A stretch of DNA of 64,000 nucleotides, from NCBI GenBank assembly GCA_963733145.1, contig CAVTCJ010000020.1, positions 1 through 64,000 of the forward strand. Reading direction: 5' to 3'. The notes beneath the pieces are model-generated. The model ran no database searches. It saw only the letters and a program-made list of their open reading frames with translations, and was not told where the DNA came from. Source of the DNA: JAHIKV01 sp963733145 (lineage in GTDB: Bacteria; Planctomycetota; Planctomycetia; Pirellulales; Thermoguttaceae). Both the position numbers and the translations under genes were made by a program. Shown here piece after piece: positions 47,323 to 56,507 of this stretch (its first letter is position 1; every line of letters starts with the position of its first letter).

Positions 47323-48531
47323 GTGTCGTCAAAGCGGCTTTCCACGATTGAAGCGGCCGTCGAGGCCATTGCGGCGGGCAAGATCGTCATTGTCATGGAC
47401 GCCGAGGACCGGGAGAACGAGGGCGATTTCATCTGTGCCGCCGAAAAAATCTCGCCCGAGATGGTCAACTTCATGATCACTCACGGCCGGGGGCAGCTTT
47501 GCATGCCGATCCTGCCCGAGACGGCCGACCGGCTCGATCTGCCGCAGATCGTCGAGAGCAACACGGCCCCGCTGGAAACGGCCTTCACCATCCCGGTCGA
47601 TCATCGCACCGGCCGCACCGGCATCACCGCCCAGGAGCGGGCGACCACCATCCGGGAGATTCTCAATCCGGCGAGCAAGCCCAGCGACTTCGTCCGTCCC
47701 GGCCATCTCTATCCGCTGGTGGCGAAGGAGGGCGGCGTGCTCCGCCGGGCCGGCCACACCGAGTGCGCCGTCGATCTGGCCCGCATGGCCGGACTGAAAC
47801 CGGCCGGCACGCTGATTGAAATCCTCGGCCGGGACGGCGATCGGGCCACCCGCGATGAGCTGTACGCCCTGGCCGAGCGGTTCGGCCTGGAAATCATCAC
47901 CATCGAGGCTTTCATCCGCTACCGCCGCCGCATGGAAAAGCTGGTCTACCGGCTGGCCGAGGCCAATTTGCCCACCCGCTTCGGCGTCGGGCGGATCATC
48001 GCCTACGGCGTGCGCTATGAGGATCAGCAGCCGATCGCCATCGTGATCGGCGATCCGGCCGCGCGGCCCGAGCCGCTGGTCCGGCTGCATTCGGCCTGTT
48101 TCACCGGCGACCTGCTGGCCTCGCTCCGTTGCGACTGCGGCGACCAGCTCCAGTTGGCGATGGAGATGATCGGCCGCGAGGGGGCTGGCGTGCTGGTCTA
48201 TCTGCCCCAGGAAGGCCGCGGCATCGGACTGGTCGAGAAGATCAAAGCCTACAACCTCCAGGACCAGGGCATGGACACCGTCGAGGCCAATCTGGCCCTC
48301 GGCCATCAGGCCGACAGCCGCGACTATGGCGTGGGCATCCAAGTGTTGAAGGACCTGGGCCTCTCGAAGGTCCGGCTGCTGACGAACAATCCGAAAAAGA
48401 CCGACGCCTTCATCTACGGCGGGTTCGACCTGGAGGTAGTCGATCAGGTCCCCATCCTCGGCCCGATCCACGAGCACAACTTCCGCTACCTCGCCGCCAA
48501 GCGCGACAAGATGGGGCACATTATCCCGTAG
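47323..48531 (+). CDS. ribBA: Bifunctional DHBP synthase / GTP cyclohydrolase II
   Basis: Riboflavin synthesis: the RibB half makes 3,4-dihydroxy-2-butanone-4-phosphate from ribulose-5-phosphate, and the RibA half opens GTP. RibB motifs are VIVMDAEDRENEGDFICAAE, THGRGQLCMPI, FTIPVDHRTGRTGITA and AGHTECAVDLARMAGL. RibA shows RLHSACFTGDLLASLRCDCG (zinc cysteines), LPQEGRGIGLVEKIKAYNLQ and RLLTNNPKKTDAF. The frame is intact. GTG 47323 is preferred over GTG 47314 because GAAGGAG (47307-47313) then stands nine bases upstream. No FMN riboswitch was recognised in the leader, which instead holds a palindrome. Confidence 0.95.
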   Translation: MSSKRLSTIEAAVEAIAAGKIVIVMDAEDRENEGDFICAAEKISPEMVNFMITHGRGQLCMPILPETADRLDLPQIVESNTAPLETAFTIPVDHRTGRTGITAQERATTIREILNPASKPSDFVRPGHLYPLVAKEGGVLRRAGHTECAVDLARMAGLKPAGTLIEILGRDGDRATRDELYALAERFGLEIITIEAFIRYRRRMEKLVYRLAEANLPTRFGVGRIIAYGVRYEDQQPIAIVIGDPAARPEPLVRLHSACFTGDLLASLRCDCGDQLQLAMEMIGREGAGVLVYLPQEGRGIGLVEKIKAYNLQDQGMDTVEANLALGHQADSRDYGVGIQVLKDLGLSKVRLLTNNPKKTDAFIYGGFDLEVVDQVPILGPIHEHNFRYLAAKRDKMGHIIP

Positions 48532-48535
48532 CGGC

Positions 48536-49675
48536 TTACTTCCACATCGACTCTGCCAGCCCCGCCGCCACCGGCACGAAGATTATCAGCGGAACCCAGG
48601 CGGCCAGCGCGGGATTGATCAGCAGAATGTCCCCCAGGTGCTGCGCCCCGATGGCCACCAGCCAGAACAGGGTTGTGATCCCCATGCAAACGCCCATGGC
48701 GATGAACACGTTGCGGTTTTCGCGGCCGACGATCAGCGGCAGACCGAGGAACAGCAGGGTGATGTCCATCAGCGGCTGCACGATCCGCGAGTGGATAGCC
48801 ACCCGCACGTCGGACCCAAACCCCAGGCTGGGGTTCTTCAGGCCGCGGATCAGCTCGGCGGTCGAGGACAGTTGCGTGTAGTCGTCACCGCCCAGCAGCA
48901 GGTCGAAATCGACGTTGCTGACCAGAAAGCACTGGTCCGGCTTGAGCCAGCCGGGGGCGTCCCGCGGAGTGATCAACACCGGCGGCGTCTTGCCCAGCGG
49001 CAACGACGGCCGGCTGTCGAGGTTCTTCGGCTCCAGCACGCCGTCGAGCAGGTATCCGCCGGGCCGATTTCCCTCGGGCGGTTTGTAATAGGCGTTTTCG
49101 GCCCGCAGGTGGCTGCCGTAATTGCGCAGCGCGGCCGGCAGGAGAAAGTCCGGTTCCAAGATGCGTTTTTTGTCGGCGAAGGTGCTCTTCCCGCCGAGCA
49201 GCACGTCTGTCCGTCCGTCGTAGCGGGCTTCGAGCGGCCGGGCCCGATCGCCCAGCGGGTTTTGCGGGTGCAGCGACAATTCGTCCCGAAACCGGGGCAT
49301 GAGCAGCTCGCGATTGGCCGCCGAAACCAGGCTGAGCACGACCACCGCGGCAATGATCGGCGTCAACACCCGGATTCGCGAGACGCCCGCCGCCATCAGG
49401 GCCGTCATCTCGTTGTGCCGCTGGATCCAGGAGACCGTAAACATGGCCGCCACCAGCACCAGCAATCCGCAAGTACGGTCGTAAAAGCCCAGCAGGTGAT
49501 AGGAATAGTAGTGTACAACCAAGGGCAAGACCCCGCCGACCGTCCGCCCGCAGCGGATGAACTGCTCCATGTTCGTGAACACGTCGAAGACGACGTACAG
49601 CCCGGCCAGGCTCAAGAAGCAGATGGCGAAGGTCTTGAAGAACTGTCGCAGCAGATAGCGGTCCAGGATATACAT
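48536..49675 (-). CDS. LptF/LptG-family permease (YjgP/YjgQ)
   Basis: An inner-membrane subunit of the lipopolysaccharide-exporting LptB2FG transporter family, ~379 residues. MYILDRYLLRQFFKTFAICF is the typical start, with three N-terminal helices, a periplasmic beta-jellyroll-like middle (about residues 120-280), and three C-terminal helices (MDITLLFLGLPLIVGRENRN, FIAMGVCMGITTLFWLVAIG, ALAAWVPLIIFVPVAAGLAE). ATG 49675 is preferred, with ATG 49693 as an alternative. It is convergent with ribBA (stops five bases apart). No lptB or second permease is adjacent. Confidence 0.88.
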   Translation of the reverse strand: MYILDRYLLRQFFKTFAICFLSLAGLYVVFDVFTNMEQFIRCGRTVGGVLPLVVHYYSYHLLGFYDRTCGLLVLVAAMFTVSWIQRHNEMTALMAAGVSRIRVLTPIIAAVVVLSLVSAANRELLMPRFRDELSLHPQNPLGDRARPLEARYDGRTDVLLGGKSTFADKKRILEPDFLLPAALRNYGSHLRAENAYYKPPEGNRPGGYLLDGVLEPKNLDSRPSLPLGKTPPVLITPRDAPGWLKPDQCFLVSNVDFDLLLGGDDYTQLSSTAELIRGLKNPSLGFGSDVRVAIHSRIVQPLMDITLLFLGLPLIVGRENRNVFIAMGVCMGITTLFWLVAIGAQHLGDILLINPALAAWVPLIIFVPVAAGLAESMWK

Positions 49676-49790
49676 GACGGCAAGATACGGCATTTTGGGC
49701 GTTTAGGTCAAGGCGAATCGGGGTGTATTATTGCCGTTCAGACCGCGTAACGGCCGCTTTGAACGCGAAAAAGCGAAACGAGAAAAAACG

Positions 49791-49892
49791 AAAAAAGGTG
49801 ACAGCCACCAAATCTGGGCTAGTTAGGCAACATCAAGGCGGCTTAGATGCCTCAGATTCTCCATATTTGGTGGCTGTCACCTTTTTCTTTTT
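49791..49892. repeat. Palindrome, GGTGACAGCCACCAAAT family
   Basis: AAAAAAGGTGACAGCCACCA onward (49791-49813) pairs exactly over the core with ATTTGGTGGCTGTCACCTTT onward (49864-49892). A/T-rich tracts extend both outer arms. Only one copy is seen in the window. It lies upstream of the divergent LptF/G gene and the Tyr-rich gene. Confidence 0.85.
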
Positions 49893-50023
49893 CTACCCGC
49901 TACCACGACGGTTTCCATCGCCACGGGCCGATGTGGGGGCTTCTCCGACACTTGGGCGTTCCTAGAATTTCTGTAGTGCAAGACTTCTTGGAACATGAGG
50001 AACCGAGGAATGGAGGAAATACG

Positions 50024-50385
50024 ATGAGACGCGCAACAATCGCTCTGGCTTTACTGGGGATGGTGGCCTTTGGCGTCAGTACCGCATCGGCACAAGCGCT
50101 GGCGATACCTGCGGCGACGGCCGCTCAGGCAACCGCCGCTACGCATCAGGCTCCCGTTGAGTTGCGCGGGCTTACCGCTACAAGGCCCGAGTAGGCCCCG
50201 ATGTGTACTATTACCGCGAACGCTATTACCCGGCGCCGCGGTACTATTACCGGCCGAGATATTACGCTGCGCCGTACGTGGCGCCGTATTACGATTACTA
50301 TCCCGGCTGGCGCCGGAGTTACTATGGCGGCCCATACGGCTTTTACTATTCAGGGCCGCGGGTTTCGTTCGGGTTCGGCTTCTGA
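50024..50385 (+). CDS. Small secreted Tyr-rich protein, one frameshift
   Basis: ATG 50024 follows GGAGG (50012-50016). The first 56 codons encode a signal peptide (MRRATIALALLGMVAFGVST with ASAQA cleavage) and an Ala-rich segment. A -1 shift near 50165 then leads into RAYRYKARVGPDVYYYRERY, PAPRYYYRPRYY and YYDYYPGWRRSYYGGPYGFY, ending VSFGFGF. The mature part is about one third Tyr with Arg and Pro. It is probably an exported structural or cell-surface protein. Family not known to me. The joined product is ~120 residues. Confidence 0.7.
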
Positions 50386-50446
50386 GCGCCGGGCTGCGAA
50401 CGTAGGCCCGGAAAGGTGCGGACAGGAGTGAACGGCCGTCCGTCGC

Positions 50447-51355
50447 TCAAGCGATGACGGAAGTGATTTCGTCGCCCGTGACCGTTGCGGGAGCGGAATA
50501 TCCGTCGTTGCGGAAGACGCAATTCCGGCCGGCGCCCTTGGCGGCGTAGAGGGCTTCGTCGGCCCGGGCGATCAAGGTATCGGGAGTGTCGTTTTCGACG
50601 GCTGCGGTGACGCCGCCGCTGACGGAGATCGTCATCCGCGCGGCCACCGTCGCCCGGAGCCGCTCGGTGAACACCGCGGCCCCATCGAGGTCGGTTTGCG
50701 GCATGACGATGACGAACTCTTCGCCCCCGTAGCGGGCGACGATGTCGGTCTCGCGGATGCACTCGTCGAGCAGCCGGGCAAGCTCTTGCAGCACGCGGTC
50801 GCCGTTCAGGTGTCCCTGCTGATCGTTGACTTCCTTGAAATGGTCGATGTCGAACATGACCAGCGAAAAGACCACATTGTAACGGGCCATCAACGCCAAT
50901 TGAGCGGCCAACGCATCGTCCAGCCCGCGGCGGTTGTTGACGCCCGTCAGCGGATCGGTTCGCACTTCGGTGAAGGTCATCAAGTTGGCGCTTTGCTGGC
51001 GGATTTCATCGTAAGCGTTGGCGATCTGCGTCCCCAGTTGCAGGGTGGGCTTGAGAATTTCCTCCGCTTCCCGGCAAAGCTCCCGCCAGGCGGCATCCTG
51101 CTGTCGGTCGCTCAGTTTTCCCACCCGCTCCTTGAACCGCAGTACGCTGGCATGATGCTTGGCCAGACTTTGGCGGACCGACCAGGCGATTTTTTCCAAC
51201 TCCGACGCCACGACCTGGGCGCGGTGCAACTCCCGCCGCGACCGGATCACCATGTCGTTCGTTGCCGGCCGTTTCCAAAGACTGACCAAATAACCGATGG
51301 CCGCCATGAAGGCCAAAGCAACCGGAACCGGTATCTCAATAGTCCACAAATCCAT
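50447..51355 (-). CDS. Membrane-bound diguanylate cyclase (GGDEF)
   Basis: Makes the second messenger cyclic di-GMP from two GTP. 302 residues: one N-terminal helix (IPVPVALAFMAAIGYLVSLW), a ~110-residue helical linker likely to dimerise, then a complete GGDEF domain with DPLTGVNNRRGLDDAL, MFDIDHFKEVNDQQGH and the active-site loop YGGEEFVIV. The sequence RETD lies five residues before the loop, matching the RxxD product-inhibition site. ATG 51355 was chosen because longer frames read through the small gene upstream. It lies 41 bp after that gene on the same strand, so co-transcription is likely. Confidence 0.93.
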   Translation of the reverse strand: MDLWTIEIPVPVALAFMAAIGYLVSLWKRPATNDMVIRSRRELHRAQVVASELEKIAWSVRQSLAKHHASVLRFKERVGKLSDRQQDAAWRELCREAEEILKPTLQLGTQIANAYDEIRQQSANLMTFTEVRTDPLTGVNNRRGLDDALAAQLALMARYNVVFSLVMFDIDHFKEVNDQQGHLNGDRVLQELARLLDECIRETDIVARYGGEEFVIVMPQTDLDGAAVFTERLRATVAARMTISVSGGVTAAVENDTPDTLIARADEALYAAKGAGRNCVFRNDGYSAPATVTGDEITSVIA

Positions 51356-51396
51356 CGGTCGTCGTTCTCCCTCGAAAAGTGCCAATCCCAGCCGAT

Positions 51397-51531
51397 TTAA
51401 TAGCGCGTTCGGGATCCGAAGCCACGCATGCAAAACAAGGCCACGACAATCATTGCGGCCATCACCAGGAGCCAACCCTGCGGGCTCATGTGGCCGAGAA
51501 AGTGCATAATTTCGCGGTAGTAATAGTTCAT
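51397..51531 (-). CDS. 44-residue single-helix membrane protein
   Basis: A short frame, ATG 51531 to TAA 51397, encodes MNYYYREIMHFLGHMSPQGW, then the hydrophobic helix LLVMAAMIVVALFCM and the basic end RGFGSRTRY. The Tyr-rich start, single transmembrane segment and positive C-terminus make a plausible small membrane protein. The upstream GGCGG is only a weak ribosome site. Position directly before the GGDEF gene suggests a partner or sensor role, which is inference. Confidence 0.55.
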   Translation of the reverse strand: MNYYYREIMHFLGHMSPQGWLLVMAAMIVVALFCMRGFGSRTRY

Positions 51532-51743
51532 GCTATAATCCGCCTGCAACGAGAAGCCGCTGACCCGTTATTGCCGTGGCCGACACGAATTGTCGCAAAT
51601 CCTGTTTGCCCCCAGCATCGCACACCATGCCCATGTAAAGTCTAGGTTACAAACAGACATTCCAGCGGCGCTGAATCCTGGATAAGTAGCGGCCCCAGCG
51701 GATGCCGCCACAGAGGTGTGCGGTAATGCCGATTATGATTGGT

Positions 51744-51956
51744 AACCGTTCACAGGGGACTGTCCCAATTTTCGCGGCGCCGGGGACGTAGTCCCGCGAA
51801 TGAGCTTTACCGCCGCGAAAATGGGACTGTCCCCCTGGGGCGGCGGGAGGGGCACCCAGATGCTACCCGGTCCGTGTTTTCGGCCCACGGTTTGTCAGTG
51901 AAATCATGTCTTCCCGCCGAAAAATGGACCAGTCCCCTGCCGCCCCGTGAACGGTT
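51744..51956. repeat. 213-bp nested palindromic element, copy 1
   Basis: Outer arms AACCGTTCAC and GTGAACGGTT enclose two further palindromes: GGGGACTGTCCCAATTTTCG...CGAAAATGGGACTGTCCCC, and GGGGCGGCGGGA...CCGCCCC around TTTTCGGC/GCCGAAAAA. The same unit recurs at 54167-54371 and, inverted, at 58096-58300. Confidence 0.9.
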
Positions 51957-52060
51957 ATTTATGAGGGCGAGAAATGGCCGGTATAGAGAGAGTTCCCCAT
52001 GGATCTACCGGCGGTGCAGATCAATTTGCGGGGGGTGCGGCAAGTTTTCTTGGCGTTGGT

Positions 52061-52126
52061 GTCATTCTGAGCGCAGCGAAGAATCTCCACAATGGCAGGG
52101 AGATTCTTCGCTGCGCTCAGAATGAC
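52061..52126. repeat. Perfect palindrome, GTCATTCTGAGCGCAGCG family
   Basis: GTCATTCTGAGCGCAGCGAA onward (52061-52086) is the exact complement of 52101-52126, with a 14-bp loop. Other family members are at 2511 and 17755. It lies just beyond the stop codon of the ABC ATPase gene and could end its transcript. Confidence 0.85.
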
Positions 52127-52162
52127 AACGCTTTGGCCCGCCGAAATTTGGAACTACTGAAA

Positions 52163-52898
52163 TCACACCGCGAACGGCGGCATGGGGGTGCGGATGCGGC
52201 GGTGCTCGGCGAAGACGTCCGAACGCACCCGGCCGTCCTGCATCTGAATCGTCCGTTCGGCCAGCCGGCCGAACGCCGGGTCGTGCGTAATCAGCACGAT
52301 GGTCATTCTCCGCTCTTCGTGGAGATGGGCGAACAGTTCAAACACGCCCTCCGCCGAATGTGAGTCGAGATTGCCCGTCGGCTCGTCGGCCAGCAGGGCG
52401 ATGGGGTCGTTGGCCAGGGATCGGGCGATGGCCACCCGTTGGCGCTCGCCCACCGAGAGTTTTTGCGGCAGATGGTTGACGCGATGGGCCATGCCCACCA
52501 GGTCCAGCAGTTCCTTGGCCTTGCTCACCCTGGCGGCGGCGGCGAGCTTGCCCTCGAACATCGGCACTTGCACGTTCTCCAGGGCTGTGAGGATCGGCAG
52601 CAGGTGGAACGATTGGAAGACGAATCCGAACTGCTGTGCGCGGATGCGTTCGAGGCTGCGGATTTTCGAGTACTGCCCGGCCGTCGAAATAGACTTCGCC
52701 GGAGGTGGGCCGATCCAGGGCCCCGATCAGGTTCAAGAGGGTCGATTTCCCGCTCCCACTGGGGCCCATGATCGCCACATACTCGCCGCGGCGGATGTTG
52801 ATCGACACGTCCTCCAGGGCGTGGACTTGGCCGTCCGGATAGAGCTTCGAGAGGTGGTCGGTGCGGAACATATAGGGGTCGCGGCCTTGACTATTCAT
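52163..52898 (-). CDS. LolD/MacB-type ABC transporter ATPase, one frameshift
   Basis: The ATPase for the permease encoded just upstream. Walker A GPSGSGKSTLLNLIG, Q-loop region QQFGFVFQSFHLLPILTALENV, signature LSVGERQRVAIARSL, Walker B ALLADEPTGNLD and a switch His in VLITHD are all present. ATG 52898 overlaps the permease stop by eight bases. A +1 shift in a GGG run near 52686 separates FDGRA from YSKIRSLERI. Removing one G gives FDGRQYSKIRSLERI, the usual form. The product is about 244 residues. The order permease-ATPase in one coupled unit suggests an efflux or lipoprotein-release type exporter. Confidence 0.88.
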
Positions 52899-54020
52899 GT
52901 CGCAGGGCCTCCGTCGGCAGGAGTTGCGCGCCCGAAAGGCCGGGTATGCCGCGCCCAGCAGCCCCACGCATAACGCGCTGACAATCCCGAAGACGACCAC
53001 GCCGGGCGAGATTTCGGCGTCGATCAGTCCGGCCACCGCCGGGTGATGCGCCAGCGCCCGGGTAAGGCCGATCGCCGCGATCGAGCCGATCACTCCGCCG
53101 CAAAGACTCAGCAGGAACGATTCGATCATGATCATCCGCACGATCCGCCGCCGCTGCCAGCCGATGGCCCGGAGAATGCCGATCTCCTGGGTCCGCTCCG
53201 AAACCGACATGATCATCGTGTTCAGCATCAGCACTACGCCGATGATGATCGCGATGGCCGAGACGATCCAGGACATCGCGCGGATGAAGCGGATTTCGGT
53301 GGTCTTATCGACCGATTCGGCGGCGGGCATGGCGTCGATCCTGGGCCCCAGGGCCTCGATGTCGCCGCAGATCCGCTGGACTTCGGCCGCGTCGTTCGGA
53401 TGATCCACGATCACGGCGAAACCGGTCACTTGATTCCTCCGCCCGGCAAACCGCTGCAGATCGGACAATCGCATCACCAGGCTGCGGGTTTCGTAGCTGA
53501 TGTTGCTCTGAAACACGCCGATCACCGTGTAATCGTGATCCTCGAAGAGCGAAAGCTTGTCGCCGGGCTTCTTGTCCAGGGCCAGGGCCAATTGCTCGCC
53601 CAGCAGCACGCCACGCTTGTCGCTCGGTTCGAGGTTCCGCCCGCCGGGCAAGATCTTCAGCTTTTTCATCAGCGGCGAGCCGATCTCCCAGCCGTTCATC
53701 ACCACGGCGTCGGGCAACTCTTCCAGCGAGGAGAACTCGACCAGGCCCGGATTTACGGCCTTCACACCCTTGATCTTGGCGATCTCCTTTCCCAGCGAAG
53801 TGTCGAGCACGCTGGTGAGCCGCTGCTTTTTGCCGCGCTGCTGAACGATGATCGATACGTTCTGATCTTGGTAGACGTCCTTGAACGATTGCTCGGTGCT
53901 TCGCGACACGCCCACCAGCGCCACCACCGCTCCGACGGCCAGGGCCATGCCGATGACCGTCAGCGTCGAACGCACGCGGCGGCGGATGACGTTCTTTAGC
54001 ACGAAGGTGTAAAACCGCAT
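52891..54020 (-). CDS. MacB/FtsX-type ABC transporter permease, one frameshift
   Basis: ~376 residues with one N-terminal helix (TLTVIGMALAVGAVVALVGV), a large periplasmic MacB-PCD-like domain (about residues 40-240) and three C-terminal helices (IVSAIAIIIGVVLMLNTMIM, FLLSLCGGVIGSIAAIGLTR, GVVVFGIVSALCVGLLGAAY) ending YPAFRAAQLLPTEALRHE. TQEIGILRAIGWQRRRI is the cytoplasmic coupling helix. A -1 shift near 52932 breaks the last 15 codons. ATG 54020 was chosen because MRFYTFVLKNVIRRR is the normal start of the family. It is coupled to the ATPase by overlapping ATG/TAG. Confidence 0.88.
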
Positions 54021-54166
54021 GATGATTTCCGTTCCGGAAGTCCCCATTAGTGCCCGATGGACCTCGACTTCCCGGAGGCCAATCCCGCTATTCTATCCGA
54101 TTTTTCCGAATCTACAAGGCGAGAGTTCCTGCCTTGCCTGTTCGACTTAGACGGCAACAATTTCCC

Positions 54167-54371
54167 GTAATCGCTCACAGGGGACTGTCCCAATTTTCGC
54201 GGCGCCAGGGACGTAGCCCCGCGCATGAGCTTTACCGCCGCGAAAATGGGACTGTCCCCCTGGGGCGGCGGGAGGGGGACGGGTCCATGTTTTCGGCCCA
54301 CGGTTTATCAGTGAACTCACGTTTTCCCGCCGAAAAATGGACCAGTCCCCTGCCGCCCCGTGAACGGTTAC
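54167..54371. repeat. 205-bp nested palindromic element, copy 2
   Basis: Outer arms GTAATCGCTCAC (54167-54178) and GTGAACGGTTAC (54360-54371) enclose the same two inner palindromes as copy 1 in the same orientation. It lies about 150 bp upstream of the permease start, so copies 1 and 2 bracket the ABC transporter genes. Confidence 0.9.
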
Positions 54372-54429
54372 AATTTCCCGCTATAGTCATAAAACGTCGG
54401 AGGCGACGTACGCGATGTCAACTGATCCG

Positions 54430-54552
54430 GATGATTCATGTGCCGGGACGGATTGGCGCAGTGCGCGTAACACCAGCCCGAATCGCAAGCGAGGGCAACT
54501 CGTTGTGCTGCCCTCGCTTGCGCGTCGGACTAGTGGCGGCACATGAATAATC
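54430..54552. repeat. Nested palindrome, CGCAAGCGAGGGC family
   Basis: Outer arms GATGATTCATGTGCCG (54430-54445) and CGGCACATGAATAATC (54537-54552) differ by one base. The inner arms CGCAAGCGAGGGCA (54484-54497) and TGCCCTCGCTTGCG are exact. Confidence 0.8.
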
Positions 54553-54648
54553 GGGTTCATTGCGCAATGGACGGGCGCCGTGGCGGCAAGCCGTTTTGGC
54601 AGGCCCGGCCGGCCGCCGCGATGCAGCCGGTCCCCTCTTTTGCGGTGA

Positions 54649-54776
54649 GACTAGTGGTCTATCCATCTTGATTTTCCCCATTGGGTGCCACTGCTGGCTT
54701 GTCCAGCAGTGCCGGAAACACGGGTGGACAAGCCACCCGTGGCACCCGTAAAGTCGATTTGGACAGAACACTAGTG
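54649..54776. repeat. Nested palindrome, GGGTGCCAC family
   Basis: Degenerate outer arms (GACTAGTGGTCTATCC and the complement of GGACAGAACACTAGTG) surround GGGTGCCACTGCTGGCTTGT...GGGTGGACAAGCCACCCGTG, ending GGCACCC (54683-54747). Confidence 0.65.
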
Positions 54777-54892
54777 AGAAATCCCGGAAAACCCTCAAAC
54801 GCCACATTATATTGCACAACTTGACAGTCATCCCCCAACATTGGTAGTCTATAATACAGAGTGTGTATTAGCCGGGACCGAGAAGCAAAGGT

Positions 54893-56256
54893 ATGATTTT
54901 GCACATGCTTAAACTCACAATCGACGTGGGGACGGATATTTTCGTTCGATGCCGGCTCCCGCTCTTGATCGCGCTCATTTCGGGCGTAATGGCGTGCCAA
55001 TCGGCCGTGGCCCAGCGTCCCCCCGCCGGACGCAGAGCCCCTCCGGGACCGTTGGACGGAATGCTTGCCCCAGGGCAGAGGCCTCCCGCGGTGCACGAAC
55101 CGGAGGCGTTGCCCGCCGAACCCAACGAAGCCGCCCCCCAGCCGGACAAGAAAACATACGACGAGCTGCCGCTGACCAAAGACGAGGAAGCGAAGTACGT
55201 GCGGCAGCGGCCGAAGATTCGGCAGATGCTGGTGGAGAAAAATTTTGGCGGCAACCAGCAGCTCTTCGACGAGTTTATTAACCGCTATTTCCTGGGACGT
55301 TGGACCCTGTGGAAGAACGTTACTTTGCTCCCCCGTTACCGCACAGACCTGACGAACTACTTCAGGCAAACCAAGAGCGGCCCGGTCTACGACCATCTGA
55401 ACGCGCTGGTTCTGGATTTCATGAACAAAGTGGTGCGGGGCAATTATAATCCGGCCGCGCGGATCAACGCCATGCTGGCCATCGGCGAACTGAACAGCGT
55501 CGAGCCAAGTGGCGGCGAGCCGGCCGTTCCGCTTCCCGAGGCCCTGACCAGCCTGATCGCCGCGGTGAAGGACGCCAAGCTGCCCGACGCGATCCACGCC
55601 GTGGCGATGGTCGGCGTGCTGCGTCATTTGGAGGCGGGCGTCCGCGACGAAGCCGCCCGCCGCTCGTTGGCCGACGCCATGCTCCGGCTGGTGACCGCGG
55701 ATCCGCCCACGGGGGCTTTCGCGGCCGGACACGAGTGGATCATGGCCCAGGCCGCCGACGCGCTGGGATTGCTCGGCGCGACGGGCGACGGCAACAACGT
55801 GTTCAACGCCCTGGCCGGCATCGTCGCCGACGCCCGGTTTTCCAACTGCACGCGGTGTGCTGCCGCGAGGGCCTTGGGACGATTGAATTACACGGGCGCG
55901 ACGGGGATCGATCCGCTGGCGGCGGGGGCCAAACTCGCCCGCTTCGCCGCCGATTGCTGCGCGGAAGAGACCCGCGCAGCAAAGAGGCCGCGCAACCCAT
56001 CCCCTTCCGCCGGATCAAACAGTACCTCGACGCCGTGCTGACGGCCCTCGGCGGCACGGACGATAGGCATAAGGGAGTCGCCTCGCTGGCCCGCCAGCCG
56101 GCCCAGCAAGCTCCGTTGGCGGAACTGCAAAAAAACATCAAGACGCTCACCGACATGCAGGGCGAAGGCAAGGACCTGGGCCCGCCCGTCGACGACCTCG
56201 ACAAAAAACTCGAAGCCTGGCTGCAAGCCCAGGGCGGGCAAAAGGGCAAGTCGTAG
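54893..56256 (+). CDS. Secreted HEAT-repeat-like planctomycete protein, one frameshift
   Basis: Joined product ~454 residues. A hydrophobic segment (LPLLIALISGVMACQSAVAQ) acts as signal sequence, then a Pro-rich stretch. From about residue 180 there are helical pairs of HEAT type (NPAARINAMLAIGELN, DAIHAVAMVGVLRHLE, IMAQAADALGLLG, CTRCAAARALGRLN). It ends with a coiled region and PVDDLDKKLEAWLQAQGGQK. A -1 shift near 55969 joins CAEE to DPRSKEAAQPIPFRRIKQYL. TTGACA (54821-54826) and TATAAT (54850-54855) upstream are near-consensus, but 23 bp apart. Function unknown; probably a protein-interaction scaffold. Confidence 0.7.
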
Positions 56257-56271
56257 CAGGGCTTAGCAAGT

Positions 56272-56370
56272 GTCCAAGAATAGCTTGTGGCACAGCCGCC
56301 CTCGGCTGTGCAGAATTTCCCAAGACAGCCGAGGGCGGCTGTCCCACATACTCCAAAGTTATTTTTGGAC
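56272..56370. repeat. Nested palindrome, GCACAGCCGCCCTCGGCTGT family
   Basis: Outer GTCCAA (56272-56277) and TTGGAC (56365-56370), with inner GGCACAGCCGCCCTCGGCTG pairing with CAGCCGAGGGCGGCTGTCCC. It has the same core as the element at the alaS stop (46343-46454), with different outer arms. Confidence 0.8.
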
Positions 56371-56397
56371 AACCGCAGAACGCAATGGGACGCATGC

Positions 56398-56479
56398 GTT
56401 TAGCCCCGGCGTCCACGCCGGGAAAAGACTCTGCATTACCCAGCGTGTATTGCTCCCGGCACGAGTGCCGGGGCTAAAC
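56398..56479. repeat. Palindrome, TTTAGCCCC family
   Basis: GTTTAGCCCCGGC (56398-56410) and GCCGGGGCTAAAC (56467-56479) are exact complements, with further partial pairing inside. It lies downstream of the convergent glnA gene and may serve as its terminator. Confidence 0.8.
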
Positions 56480-56507
56480 GATTTCCCCTGAACCCGCTGG
56501 CGATTCC

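Noticed and set aside
51379..51645. 88-codon plus-strand frame over the region upstream of the GGDEF gene
   Set aside because: The opposite strand holds a more convincing short membrane-protein frame, and the plus frame lacks a ribosome site.
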